Positions 42,488-51,723 of a DNA stretch of 64,000 nucleotides are shown in pieces. The notes below the pieces were generated by a model. The model was not told where the DNA came from and searched no databases. It was given only the letters and a program-made list of their open reading frames with translations. Source of the stretch: Deltaproteobacteria bacterium (GTDB lineage: Bacteria; Myxococcota_A; UBA796; CAJQPC01); contig JADKFE010000039.1 in NCBI GenBank assembly GCA_016717595.1, positions 1 through 64,000 on the forward strand, written 5' to 3'. Position 1 is the stretch's first letter. Each line of letters starts with the position of its first letter. The translations under genes were made by a program, and so were the position numbers.

Positions 42488-43140
42488 CACTTGACCCCAG
42501 GCTGAAGGCGGTTGATCTCGCGGAGGCGCGCTTCGCTGGCGCCGGGGACGGGCTGGCCGTCCCAGCCCAAGGCGACGCGGGCGCGAACCTGGGTCTCCAG
42601 GTCGGGGACGTAGACGCGCTCAGCGGCGGGCGGGTTGGGGATGAAGTTGTGGTCGTACCAACGATCTTGGCGCACGGTGAAGCGCACCAGCATCTCTTGC
42701 CCGCTCTGGGGGTCGATGCGCACGGTGTACTTGCCCTGGTTCATCCCGACGACGAGGAGCTGGCCGGCGCTGTTCTTCTCTAAGAAGACGATCATCTCTT
42801 CGCCGACGGAGAAGCGCGGGGCGCCGACGACGATCACCGCGTCGTTGCGCAGCACACCGCCGAGCTGGTCGATCACCAGGGTGCGCCCGGTGGCTTGGCC
42901 CTTGAGCGAGCTGTTGACGGTGATCTGGGCGCGGGTCCACAGCTCATCACCGAGCTGCTCCACCCAAACTTCAGTGACCGTGGCGCGCACGACGAGGTCT
43001 GCGGCGTCGGTCATCTGCTCGACGCTGAGCGTTGAGAGCGTCGTGGCCTCAACACGCGGGGAGAGCGCGCCGAGCGCGAACACGCCGCCGAGCGCGAGCG
43101 CGCCGCCGAGCGTGAGGTTGGTCAGCAGCCGAGTGAGCAT
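42487..43140 (-). CDS. exported protein coupled to the metalloprotease
   Basis: This 217-residue protein has a signal peptide (about 1-30, ending Val-Glu-Ala-Thr) and a beta-rich domain: ADLVVRATVTEVWVEQLGDE, WTRAQITVNSSLKG, TLVIDQLGG and GEEMIVFLEKNSAGQLLVVG. This pattern recurs in exported proteins found beside matrixin-like proteases in Myxococcota and may act as a chaperone or inhibitor (inference from context). The start at 43140 was chosen for the signal peptide. The divergent promoter region with the inverted repeat at 43222-43242 lies upstream. Confidence 0.72.
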   Translation of the reverse strand: MLTRLLTNLTLGGALALGGVFALGALSPRVEATTLSTLSVEQMTDAADLVVRATVTEVWVEQLGDELWTRAQITVNSSLKGQATGRTLVIDQLGGVLRNDAVIVVGAPRFSVGEEMIVFLEKNSAGQLLVVGMNQGKYTVRIDPQSGQEMLVRFTVRQDRWYDHNFIPNPPAAERVYVPDLETQVRARVALGWDGQPVPGASEARLREINRLQPGVK

Positions 43141-43221
43141 CGAAGGCCTCGGGTCGAGTGAAGTTTGGCCGCTCCGTAGAGGCGGCATCACGAATGGTTG
43201 AAATACTCGATGAAAGCCTCT

Positions 43222-43242
43222 GACGTCAAGCGAGTTGACGTC
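43222..43242. promoter_or_regulatory. inverted repeat with symmetric -35 elements between the divergent operons
   Basis: Perfect 8-base arms GACGTCAA and TTGACGTC are separated by GCGAG. The right arm starts with TTGACG (-35-like) for the plus strand, with TACTCA 17 bases on. On the minus strand TTGACG is followed at 18 bases by TATTTC. An AT-richer segment (43190-43275) surrounds it. It is a plausible shared operator controlling both the protease and the TonB receptor operons. Confidence 0.55.
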
Positions 43243-43332
43243 GGCCAATTCTTCGCGTACTCATTTTCCCGTTAGCCCCCTCGTCCGCGCGGCCCCAACA
43301 GCGTTATGCTGCGGGGCCTCCGCCGGGAGAAG

Positions 43333-46098
43333 ATGATGAAGCTGTTCACGATGGTTCGTACGCTGGCCCTGATGGGCGTCCCGATGCTCGCCGTGAGCGC
43401 CGGCTCCGTGATCCTTGGGTCCGGTGCCGCTTACGCGCAGACCACCGGGACGATCAAAGGTGAGGTCATCGACGACTCAGGCCTTGAGGTGCCAGGCGTC
43501 TTGATCACCGTCGATGGGCCGAACCTCATCGGCGGCGCCCAGCAGGAGTACACCGACGACGCGGGTCGGTTCCTGTTCACGAACCTCCCGCCGGGCATCT
43601 ACACCGTCACCGCCGAGAAGGCGGGCTTTGGCAAGAAGCGGTACACGAACCAGCAGGTCCTCATCGGCAAGAACACCGCCTTGACCATTGAGATGTCGGT
43701 GCAAGAGGCCGGCGCCGAGATGGTGATCATCGCGGACCGCCCGGCGATCGACACCGAGTCCGCCAGCCGCACCACGGTGCTCACCAAAGAGTTCTTGGAG
43801 CGTGTGCCCAACAGCCGCTCCTACCAGGACGCCGTTGGCGCCACGGCGGGTGTGCTCGCCGGTGGCAACCCCAACATGGGCGGCGCGTCCTCCAACGAGA
43901 ACACCTACATGATGGACGGTGTGAACGTCACCGACCCCGTCACCGGCACGTTCTCCCTGAACTTCAACTATGACGCGATGGAGCAGATCGAGGTCGCTAC
44001 GGGCGCTTTCGACGCAGAAGATGCGACGAACTTAGGCGGCGTCATTAGACTGGTGACCAAGACTGGCTCGAACCAGCTTGAGTTCGACACCTCGATCTAC
44101 TACGAGACGGCCGCTTGGGCCCCCAAGATGGACGCCCGATTCGGCGCGGACGGCGCCGACTTGGCCCCCACCGACTTCGACTCGCAGTTCTCGTCGATGT
44201 CGTTCAACGGCCTCATCTCGGGCCCCGTCGTGCGCGACAAGGCGTTCCTCGTCGTGTCCTACACGATGGAGCGCAGCCTCATCGCCCGGGTGGGCATCGA
44301 CCTCCCCCGCGACTATGAGGGCCACTACGTCTACGCGAAGCTGACGATGCAGCCCACGGCGTCCAACCGCTTCACGGTGCTCTCGCAGATTCAGCCCACG
44401 ACGATCGACAACACCACCCAGGACAACCGCTTCGTGAAGCCCGAGGCCCAGTCTCGTCAGGCCCAGGGCGGCATCGTGGCCTCGGCCCAGTGGGACTGGT
44501 TCCCAGGCACGGACGTCACCGTCGAGAGCAAGCTCACGCTCCAGCAGAACTACATCGAGACGGGCGGCGTGCCCTGCACGCACAACAAGCGCCTCGGGTA
44601 CAACCCCTGCGAGCCTGAGGAGCTCGAGAACACCTACGACTTCAAGACGCCGGGCCGGCTGGGCATCAACAACGCCTACGACTCTGGCAACTACTACTAC
44701 TACCAGTTTGACGACCGCACCCGCTGGAGCGCGGTGTCCAAGGTCTCGGCCCTTGATCAGCAGATCCCCTTCCTCACGGGAGATCACGACTTCAAGGCCG
44801 GCTTTGAGGTAGACGTGCTGCGGTGGGACCGCTCGGTCGGCTACACCAACAACATCTACTACGCCGACTGGAACCAGCAGACCTACGACCCCTCCACGTT
44901 CCAGAACTACTACTGGGTCGAGGCGAGCGGCGAGTCGGACATCGTCGCCGGCGGTGAGCACTACGGCGCCTTCCTCCAAGACGTCTACCAGCCCATCGAC
45001 AACCTCACCTTCCGGTACGGTCTGCGCTGGGACCGCTCGATCATGCGGAACAACTTCAACGAGGCCGTCGTTGACTTCGGCGTGTTCGGGCCGCGCTTTT
45101 ACGTCATCTGGGACCCATTCGGCGACGGCAAGACGAAGGTCGCCGGCGGTTACGGTCGGTTCAACGGCATCGGTAACCTCGGCATCGCCGCCGACCTCAA
45201 CCAGTCCAACGGTCTCGGCACGAAGCTGTTCTTGGGTGAGCCCTGGAACAACTACACCAACTCGACCTCGTTCAACTACAGCCTGAACCCGCCCGACAAC
45301 ACCAACACCGTGCACGACGCGCTCACGGCGCCGCACTCCGACGAGTTCAGCTTCGTCGGTGAGCGTCAGGTGATTCAGGATCTCGTCTTCGGTGTGAGCT
45401 TCACCAGCAAGTTCACCCGCAACGTCTACGTCTTCGACGAGACGAACATCATCTGGGACGAGAAGGGCTACGGCTTCATCGGCACCGGCGACGGTCAGGT
45501 GGAGAGTCGTAACCGCCTGCGCACCCCCTCGTTGAGCCGCCGCGACTACTACCAGACCGACACCTACATCCGGCGCAACTTCGCGGATCGTTGGCTGGCG
45601 TCGGCGACCTACACCTACGCCGTCTCGCGCGGCACCGTGCTCGAGGGCAACAGCACGGCCTTGGCTGTCGCGCCCCAGGCCGAGTACGCCTACGGCAACC
45701 TCGGCACGGACGTCCGCCATCAGGTGAAGGCCCAGCTCGCTTGGGACCTCCCGAACGATCCTTGGACCACCCGCCTCGGCGCCAGCCTTGAGTATTACTC
45801 GGGGGCCCCGCTCACTCGGTACTACTTCTCGGCCGGTTACGGCGGCAGCGCCCTGCTGCGTGAGCCTGTCGGCACCTACGCCCGTGTTGAGCCCATCTAC
45901 TACGCGAACCTAGCGATCAGCCAGGCGATCAAGGTGCCCAAGGGCCAGTTCCGCGTCGAGGCCGCGCTGCTCAACGCGATCAACGCGCGTCAGGCGGCGA
46001 CGGTCAACGGCACCTACCTCTACGCCCAGAACCGCTGGTCGATCCTCTACCGCCAGAACCTGATGACCGGTCGTATCGGCGTCAGCTACGACTTCTGA
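43333..46098 (+). CDS. TonB-dependent outer-membrane receptor with carboxypeptidase-regulatory N-domain
   Basis: This protein of about 921 residues has a signal peptide (to about Gly-Ala-Ala-Tyr-Ala-Gln) and an N-terminal carboxypeptidase-D regulatory-like domain (TGTIKGEVIDDSGLEVPGVL, then GRFLFTNLPPGIYTV). A plug-like domain follows (VPNSRSYQDAV, then ENTYMMDGVNVTDPVTG), and then a long Tyr/Asn-rich beta-barrel that ends in Tyr-Asp-Phe, the expected C-terminal aromatic. The substrate is unknown; such receptors often import oligosaccharides or siderophores. The start at 43333 has CGGGAGAAG upstream. Its TGA overlaps the next ATG (TGATG at 46096-46100). Confidence 0.9.
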   Translation: MMKLFTMVRTLALMGVPMLAVSAGSVILGSGAAYAQTTGTIKGEVIDDSGLEVPGVLITVDGPNLIGGAQQEYTDDAGRFLFTNLPPGIYTVTAEKAGFGKKRYTNQQVLIGKNTALTIEMSVQEAGAEMVIIADRPAIDTESASRTTVLTKEFLERVPNSRSYQDAVGATAGVLAGGNPNMGGASSNENTYMMDGVNVTDPVTGTFSLNFNYDAMEQIEVATGAFDAEDATNLGGVIRLVTKTGSNQLEFDTSIYYETAAWAPKMDARFGADGADLAPTDFDSQFSSMSFNGLISGPVVRDKAFLVVSYTMERSLIARVGIDLPRDYEGHYVYAKLTMQPTASNRFTVLSQIQPTTIDNTTQDNRFVKPEAQSRQAQGGIVASAQWDWFPGTDVTVESKLTLQQNYIETGGVPCTHNKRLGYNPCEPEELENTYDFKTPGRLGINNAYDSGNYYYYQFDDRTRWSAVSKVSALDQQIPFLTGDHDFKAGFEVDVLRWDRSVGYTNNIYYADWNQQTYDPSTFQNYYWVEASGESDIVAGGEHYGAFLQDVYQPIDNLTFRYGLRWDRSIMRNNFNEAVVDFGVFGPRFYVIWDPFGDGKTKVAGGYGRFNGIGNLGIAADLNQSNGLGTKLFLGEPWNNYTNSTSFNYSLNPPDNTNTVHDALTAPHSDEFSFVGERQVIQDLVFGVSFTSKFTRNVYVFDETNIIWDEKGYGFIGTGDGQVESRNRLRTPSLSRRDYYQTDTYIRRNFADRWLASATYTYAVSRGTVLEGNSTALAVAPQAEYAYGNLGTDVRHQVKAQLAWDLPNDPWTTRLGASLEYYSGAPLTRYYFSAGYGGSALLREPVGTYARVEPIYYANLAISQAIKVPKGQFRVEAALLNAINARQAATVNGTYLYAQNRWSILYRQNLMTGRIGVSYDF

Positions 46099-46124
46099 TG
46101 TCCCCCCGAGGAGTGCTCTTCGAC

Positions 46125-47006
46125 ATGACCAGCGCGACCCGCGCCGCCCTGCTCCTCGCTGTGGTGGCTCAAGCCTGCACCTACGACGAACATCTTCCCC
46201 AAGTGGACATCAAGGGCACGGTCATCGTGCCCCGCGCCGCGGCGACCCGGGTGATCCTTGACGATCGCACCGGCGTTGAGGCCGAGGTGGTCGACGCCCG
46301 CTTCATCGGCCCGGTGTACCTCGGAGCCTACTCCGACATCCGGTTCGACTTAGAGAACTACCCCCACCCCGCCACCGGGCCGATCATCGGCGGTGAGCTG
46401 GGCAACACCTACCCCTACGGCGGTGGCACGGTCGGCGTCTTTGACTTCGCCTGCTACACCTCGACCTTGTGTAAGGTCGTGACCGGGCGGTACGCGGACT
46501 TCAGCTCGATGTTGGACTTCTTCTCCAACACCCTCGACCAGCCCATCGTCGATGAGCAAGGCGCCGAGGTGCAGTCCCCCGACTACTTCCGCACCTCGTG
46601 CTACGACCTCTTCGAGTACACCGAAGACGCTGAGCTGCTGTTCTTGGCGGGCGAAGACGGCCTCGACTTCAAAGAGAACGCCGATGGCGACTTTGAGGCC
46701 GAGTTCACCATGTGGCGCGTCAACTACCACCCCGGCATGAAGGTCTGGGGCTGGATGGACGCCCCCGACGGCAACTTCGACTTCACGACCTGCGACCCGT
46801 CGAACGGCCAGCAGTTCAACCAGTACTCGGCGAGCTTCACCACGGGCTCCTCCCACATCGATCTGCTCAACTTCCCGAGCAACTACATCGACATCGGTGA
46901 CTTCGTCGTCTCGGAGCCCTTTGAGCTGACGTACGAGGACGCGGACGCCTTCCGCGCCGCCGCGCCGACGTTCACGCTCGTCTACGACTTTCCAGTGGAG
47001 AAGTGA
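46125..47006 (+). CDS. lipoprotein 1 coupled to the TonB-dependent receptor
   Basis: This 293-residue protein has a lipoprotein signal (AALLLAVVAQAC, Cys18), then an acidic, aromatic-rich mature domain with several Cys (DFACYTSTLCK, RTSCYDLFEY, TTCDPSN). The start at 46125 has GAGGAG upstream; an in-frame ATG at 46098 overlapping the receptor stop is an alternative. It is not a SusD homologue by any visible motif. Tight coupling makes a surface or periplasmic partner of the receptor likely, for example a substrate-binding or plug protein (inference). Confidence 0.75.
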   Translation: MTSATRAALLLAVVAQACTYDEHLPQVDIKGTVIVPRAAATRVILDDRTGVEAEVVDARFIGPVYLGAYSDIRFDLENYPHPATGPIIGGELGNTYPYGGGTVGVFDFACYTSTLCKVVTGRYADFSSMLDFFSNTLDQPIVDEQGAEVQSPDYFRTSCYDLFEYTEDAELLFLAGEDGLDFKENADGDFEAEFTMWRVNYHPGMKVWGWMDAPDGNFDFTTCDPSNGQQFNQYSASFTTGSSHIDLLNFPSNYIDIGDFVVSEPFELTYEDADAFRAAAPTFTLVYDFPVEK

Positions 47007-47821
47007 TGTCTCGACTTCTGCTCGCCGTGGGCTTCGTCTCAGCCTTCGTCGCTTGTGATCGTGACAACGAGCAGTACTTCCCCCAGCCCGTCGCCGAGTA
47101 TCCCGGCGTCGTAGACCTCGGGGACTTTGTGCCGCTCACCATCTCAGACTGGGCTGACCCGAGCTTACGCGTCGAGAAGTCCATCTACGACGGCCTCGGC
47201 AAGAACGAGATCCCCGGCCAGTGGGGCGGCGCCACCTTCACCTTCCAGGGCACGGGCGGCACGGTCTGCGTGCTGGTCGACCCAGAGGCGGTGTTCTGGG
47301 TTCAGTCGGTCGATGCGCGCTCGCCCACCGACGGCTACCTCTGCGAAGACGACAACTACGACGACGGCGACCTCGACCTTGAGGTGGGCCTCTCCGCCTA
47401 CTACAACGGCACGCCCGGCGTCAGCATCGGCAACTTCGAGCAGGTCTACGAGGACAGCCTCGGCAACGAGGTCGTCTTTGAGGCGAACGAGTGCCAGATG
47501 AACGGTCAGCGTGGCCAGGCTGGCGCGCACGCCGGTCGGGCCACCCCTGAGTTCTGCGAGATCGACACCTCGCTGCACCCCGGCCGCGACTACACCGTGC
47601 TCTTGCGCCTGTGGTCGCTGCCCGCGGATGACTACGTCGTCCATTACGCGGCGACGGTCGTGGAGATCGAGGCCGGCGAGAGCTGCGCGGACGCGATCGC
47701 CGCGGTGTCCGCCGATCCCGAGTGCGCCTTGCCCAACGAAGGCACGGCCGACGGCTTCGCCGCGGTTGAGGAGCTCTACTGCGCCGGTGAGCTGGACTCC
47801 CTCTGCACTGATGCCGAGTGA
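47006..47821 (+). CDS. lipoprotein 2 coupled to the TonB-dependent receptor
   Basis: This 271-residue protein has a lipoprotein signal MSRLLLAVGFVSAFVAC (Cys17), followed by an acidic, Pro/Tyr-containing spacer and a beta-rich domain (GQWGGATFTFQGTGGTVCVLV; DDNYDDGDLDLEVGLSAYYNG). Two Cys-containing blocks follow (HAGRATPEFCEID, GESCADAIAAVSADPECALP). It starts as TGATG on the stop of lipoprotein 1. It has no recognised family. It converges on the next minus-strand gene after 44 bases. Confidence 0.75.
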   Translation: MSRLLLAVGFVSAFVACDRDNEQYFPQPVAEYPGVVDLGDFVPLTISDWADPSLRVEKSIYDGLGKNEIPGQWGGATFTFQGTGGTVCVLVDPEAVFWVQSVDARSPTDGYLCEDDNYDDGDLDLEVGLSAYYNGTPGVSIGNFEQVYEDSLGNEVVFEANECQMNGQRGQAGAHAGRATPEFCEIDTSLHPGRDYTVLLRLWSLPADDYVVHYAATVVEIEAGESCADAIAAVSADPECALPNEGTADGFAAVEELYCAGELDSLCTDAE

Positions 47822-47865
47822 GCTGAGCGAAGCGCGCCCCGTGCTCTTGAGGCCCTACGAGCCGC

Positions 47866-49365
47866 TCATTGGGCGGCGCGTAGGGTCTCGTTGTTGATGG
47901 GGCCGCCGCTGCGCAGCGTCCGCGACAACACCGCGCCTTTGGGGGTGCGGGTGAGGGTGCCCGCGGCGCTGGAGAGCGGCAGGGCCTCGGCCCCGGGCGA
48001 GACATAGAGCGTCTTGCCGCCGGTCTGCACCAAGGCGCCCCAGCCGGTGTCGCCGATGTTGAGGCCGTCGATCACCGTGGCGTCGGCGGCCAGCGGCACA
48101 CCCTCTAAGGCGGCGAGCTCGCGGCCGCCGAGGCTCACCCAGCGCGCCTCAAGGCCGACCTCGGAGCGCAGCAGCACGAGCACGGCCATGCCGCCGGCCT
48201 CCTCGGCTGACCCGGCGCGGTAGCCAAAACGCGCGAGGGTCGGCGTGAGCTTGGGCGGCGGGGCCTCGCCTTCAGCGGGCTTGGCCGGGCGGTAGAGCGC
48301 CACGCCCGAGGCCGGGAGGTCGCCCTCAGCGCGGAGGGTGTAGAGGTCGAGCACGCCGTCCCGGGCCAAGATGAGGCGGAGGTCGCCGTTGCCGTCTACG
48401 GCGGTCTGCACCCAGCTCGGCTTCGCGGGCAGGCGCACGACGGCGCGGAACACGGGCCCGCCACGATCCCGCACGGACGCCACGCGCAGCTCGCCGCCGG
48501 AGCCCGAGGGCGCGGGGATCCACAGCGGCACATGCAGCCCACCTTGGGTGTCTGTGGAGCCCCGGCCGATGATCTCCACCTTGGGGTAGGGCGTGCGGAA
48601 GCTCTGGGGGGTGCTGCTGCGTAAGGCGTTCGACTGAAGCTGCACGTACTGAACGGTGCGCTCGTCGGGCTGCCAGTAGATGAAGCGGTCGGAGCGCTCT
48701 TCAGGTCGGGCGGCGGTGAGCACCGGGCGCACCAAGGTGTCGACGTGCAGGAGGTGGTAGTCGCCCAGCGCGCGGGTGGGGGTGTTGGGGTCGGCGTGGT
48801 GCAGGTAAAGATCGAAGCCTTGGCTGGCCTTGTGAACCCACACGACCTGGTGGCCGCTGCGATCCAGGCCCAGGGGCTCGTCGTAGATGTTGCCCGCGAC
48901 GGGGGCGGCGGGGGCGATCTTGAGCTTGTGGGCCGGGAGCACGATCTCCGCGCCCTCGTTCAACAGGCGCACGGTGAGGGTGTAGTCCCCGGCGGTGAGG
49001 CGCTGGCTGGAGGGGATCTCCAGAAGCACACGCTTCTGGCCCCGGGGCGGGATGCTCCACACGTCGCCGGGATCCACCGCGGGCGGCGTGGTGAACCAGG
49101 TCTGCTGTTTGCCGTTGGGGTAGGTGAGGTCAAAGCGGACGAGCCAGGGGCGACGGCTCAGGTCCGAGAAACGCGCGGCGTCGGCCCCGGCGTTGTTGAC
49201 GGTGAAGCGGATGAGGATCGGCTCCCCTTGAATGTACTCGCCGCGCAGGTCAGCGCTCACCGAGACCGCCGCCGCCGGGGAGACCGCCGGGGGCGTCTCT
49301 TGGGCGAAGGCCAACGGAGCGGGGGCGAGCAGCAGCAGGGTCAGCACGAAGCGCAGGCGCGTCAT
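47866..49365 (-). CDS. exported protein, unknown
   Basis: This 499-residue protein has a signal peptide (1-22, Leu-Ala-Phe-Ala-Gln) and an Ig-like N-terminal domain (about 32-140: GEYIQGEPILIRFTVNNAGAD; TYPNGKQQTWFTT; LTAGDYTLTVRLLNEG), as in exported sugar- or protein-binding proteins. A long beta-rich remainder follows with no recognised motif. It is the last gene of a minus-strand group with the CCA-adding enzyme and TPR protein (45-base gap). The start at 49365 fits the signal peptide; an upstream in-frame ATG (49401) is unlikely. Confidence 0.72.
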   Translation of the reverse strand: MTRLRFVLTLLLLAPAPLAFAQETPPAVSPAAAVSVSADLRGEYIQGEPILIRFTVNNAGADAARFSDLSRRPWLVRFDLTYPNGKQQTWFTTPPAVDPGDVWSIPPRGQKRVLLEIPSSQRLTAGDYTLTVRLLNEGAEIVLPAHKLKIAPAAPVAGNIYDEPLGLDRSGHQVVWVHKASQGFDLYLHHADPNTPTRALGDYHLLHVDTLVRPVLTAARPEERSDRFIYWQPDERTVQYVQLQSNALRSSTPQSFRTPYPKVEIIGRGSTDTQGGLHVPLWIPAPSGSGGELRVASVRDRGGPVFRAVVRLPAKPSWVQTAVDGNGDLRLILARDGVLDLYTLRAEGDLPASGVALYRPAKPAEGEAPPPKLTPTLARFGYRAGSAEEAGGMAVLVLLRSEVGLEARWVSLGGRELAALEGVPLAADATVIDGLNIGDTGWGALVQTGGKTLYVSPGAEALPLSSAAGTLTRTPKGAVLSRTLRSGGPINNETLRAAQ

Positions 49366-49410
49366 GGGGCCTCGGTCAATGGATTCGGGGAGACGGAGCA
49401 CTATAGCCGC

Positions 49411-50685
49411 TCAAACCGCGGTGTTGAGCGTGTGTGTGAGCCAGGCCCGCGCGTCTTCGCGGCTGTGAAGCTCACCGCGGGTCTGGGCCTCGCGGGCGGC
49501 GTCGAGGAGCGCGCCCATCTGCGGCCCGGGGGGCACGCCGAGACGGGCGAGGTCGCCGCCGTTGAGCAGGCGGGGCAAGGGCCGTCGAGCACGCCGAGGA
49601 CGTCGGCGCGGCGCAGATCGGGGGCGGAGGGCGCCTCGGCAAACCGCGCGGCGCGCACACGGAGGAGGATCGGCAGGGGCAGAACGTCGGCGAGGCGGCG
49701 GAGGTCGGCGTCGGTGAGCGGCGCGGGCTTGGCCTCCCGCAGCGCGTCGATGACCCGGGCGCGCAGGGGGTACTTGTTGTGGGTGTGCAGGCCGAGGCGA
49801 TCCAGGGCGATGAGCAGCGGATCGCCCGTGAACGGTGAGAGCAGGGCCGCCCACATCACCGTGAGCCGCTCGGCCTCGGTGTGTAGGCCCTCACGCTCAA
49901 GGGCGGCGCGGTCAAGCGTCTCCAAGAGCCTCGGCGTCACGAGGCCGACCAAGCCCGGGAAACACCTGGGGCAGCAGATCAAGCTCGACGAGGAGCTTGA
50001 GGCCGTCGCTGGGCCGCGGGGCCTTGAGCAGGAGCTTCTCGATCTCCCAGACGACCCGCTCGGCGGGCAGCTCCATGAGCGGCGCCACCCGGCACAGCGC
50101 GCGTAGGCTCTCGGTCATCGTGAACTCAAAACGCGCGGCGAACTGCACGGCGCGCAGCGCGCGCAGCGGATCCTCCAAGAAGGTCGTGGGGTCGACCTCC
50201 CGCAGGCGGCGCGCGGCGAGGTCAACGAGGCCGCCGTGGGGGTCGAGGGTCTCGCCGGTGAGGGGATCGTAGAGCATGGCGTTCACGGTGAGATCCCGGC
50301 GCCGGGCGGCCTCGACGATGCCCATGTGGGGATCGCCGGAGATGGCGATGCCCCGGTGGCCCGGCCCGACCTTGGAGTCGCGGCGGGGCAGGCTCACGTC
50401 GAGGGTGTGGGCGCCGACGGTGAGCTTGTACACGCCGAAGCTGCGCCCGACGACGTTCACCCGGCCCATCCGGCGCAGGATCTCGGCGAGGCGATCTTCA
50501 TCGAGGCTGTGGACCTCGACGTCGAGGTCTTTGCTCTGAATGCCCAAGGCCCGGTCACGCACCCAGCCGCCGACGAGCAGGGCGCGGCCCCCGGCCTTTC
50601 GCACGGCCAAGGCGAGGCGCACGACGTCGGGCAGGGCCTCGTCTACGCTGCGGATCGTGTCGTGGTCGTCCTGCTCGATGCTCAC
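49411..50685 (-). pseudogene. cca: CCA-adding enzyme/poly(A) polymerase family, two compensating frameshifts
   Basis: The N-terminal part (257 codons from 50685) has the polymerase motif VGGWVRDRALGIQSKDLDVEVHS (Asp-Leu-Asp metal pair) and RRDLTVNAMLYDPLTGE, typical of tRNA nucleotidyltransferases that add CCA to tRNA 3' ends. At about 49950 the sense shifts to another frame (VTPRLLETLDRAALEREGLHTEAERL; NKYPLRARVIDAL). At about 49570 it shifts back to the original frame (LPRLLNGGDLARLGVPPGPQMG) and runs to a stop at 49411. Net length is a multiple of three and gives about 424 residues. Sequencing errors are the simplest explanation, since this enzyme is essential in many bacteria. Confidence 0.78.
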
Positions 50686-50703
50686 TGGGGGGTGTCCATG
50701 GGG

Positions 50704-51615
50704 CTACATCCAGGCCTTCATCGCCCGGGCGGTGGGGTGGTTGGGGCCGAGCTGGTCTAACGCCGCGCTCATCGCCCGGGACATACGCTCAAAACCCTCG
50801 GCGACGAGCCCGCAGTCCACCTCCAGGCGCCCGAGCTCAAACGCCGTCACCAGGGTGTCGGGGTGATCCGCGCCTTGGGCCTGGGTGGAGACGATCAAGG
50901 CGTCGTCGAGGGCCTGCCGCGCGCCCTCAAAGTCGCCCAGGCGCCGCTGGCACTGGGCCTGGGCGTGGAGGTTCCCGGCGACGGCGGGGTGAAGCGCCCC
51001 GAAGGCCCGCTCGTGCATCGGCAAGGCGCGCTGGTGAAGGTCGAGGGCCTCTTCAGCGAGGCCCACGCGGCGTAAGGTGGCGCCGAGGCCGTCCAAGAGC
51101 GCGGCGACCTCGGGGTGATCTTCGCCCAAGACGGCGATGTGCCCGCGCAGGGCGGCGTCCCAGCGGGCGCGGGCGTCTTCGTAGCGCCCGGCGCGGTGCA
51201 GGCAGACGGCGAGGGTGGCCTCAGTCTGGGCGCGCTCGAAGGGGTCCTCTTGTTCGTCCAAGAGCAGCCGGGCGTGAACCATGCCCTCTTCAGCCTCGCC
51301 GAGCAGGCCGCAGAGCTCGGCGTAGAGCCGACGCGCCGGGTGCTCCGACGCCCCGCGGGTGAGCCCTCGGGCCTCGCTGTACTTCGCCGCGCCCAGAAGC
51401 GCCTCGGCGAGCACCAGCCGCGAGAGCGGGGTGTTCTTCTCCAACAGCGCGGCGCGGGCCATCTTGAGGGCCTCATCGGCGTGGCCGAGGCGCTGGGTGG
51501 CGCGGGCGGCCCAGGCGCGGGCCTCAGCGCTGGGGTGGGCGCGGGCCTCGTCGAGCACGGCGGCGTAGCGGCCCGCGATGAAGTGCCGCGTGAGGCGGGT
51601 GAGCGCGTCGTCCAT
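50704..51615 (-). CDS. TPR-repeat protein
   Basis: This 303-residue helical protein has at least six tetratricopeptide-like units (RYAAVLDEARAHPSAEARAW; HADEALKMARAALLEKN; GRYEDARARWDAALRGHIAVLGEDHPEVAALLDGLG; LAEEALDLHQRALPMHERAFG). The second half follows the kinesin-light-chain pattern. It has no signal peptide, so it is probably a cytosolic scaffold. The CCA-adding enzyme gene follows after 18 bases. It is divergent from the aldo/keto reductase gene, 108 bases apart. Confidence 0.8.
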   Translation of the reverse strand: MDDALTRLTRHFIAGRYAAVLDEARAHPSAEARAWAARATQRLGHADEALKMARAALLEKNTPLSRLVLAEALLGAAKYSEARGLTRGASEHPARRLYAELCGLLGEAEEGMVHARLLLDEQEDPFERAQTEATLAVCLHRAGRYEDARARWDAALRGHIAVLGEDHPEVAALLDGLGATLRRVGLAEEALDLHQRALPMHERAFGALHPAVAGNLHAQAQCQRRLGDFEGARQALDDALIVSTQAQGADHPDTLVTAFELGRLEVDCGLVAEGFERMSRAMSAALDQLGPNHPTARAMKAWM

Positions 51616-51723
51616 GCGGCCTCTCTTAGCCTGATGCGCCCCGCCTTGCGTGTGGTGGGCCCGGAGATAGGGGAGCAGGCGTCTTCCCGCGTCGCGCCTC
51701 CACGATCCTCAAGGTTCAACACC

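Noticed and set aside
44032..45720. A 562-codon minus-strand frame opposite the TonB-dependent receptor.
   Set aside because: The receptor frame has clear domains; the minus frame is a low-complexity shadow.
46125..47821. SusD-type partner proteins for the TonB receptor.
   Set aside because: The two lipoproteins lack the TPR-rich helical SusD composition and are beta/Cys-rich instead.
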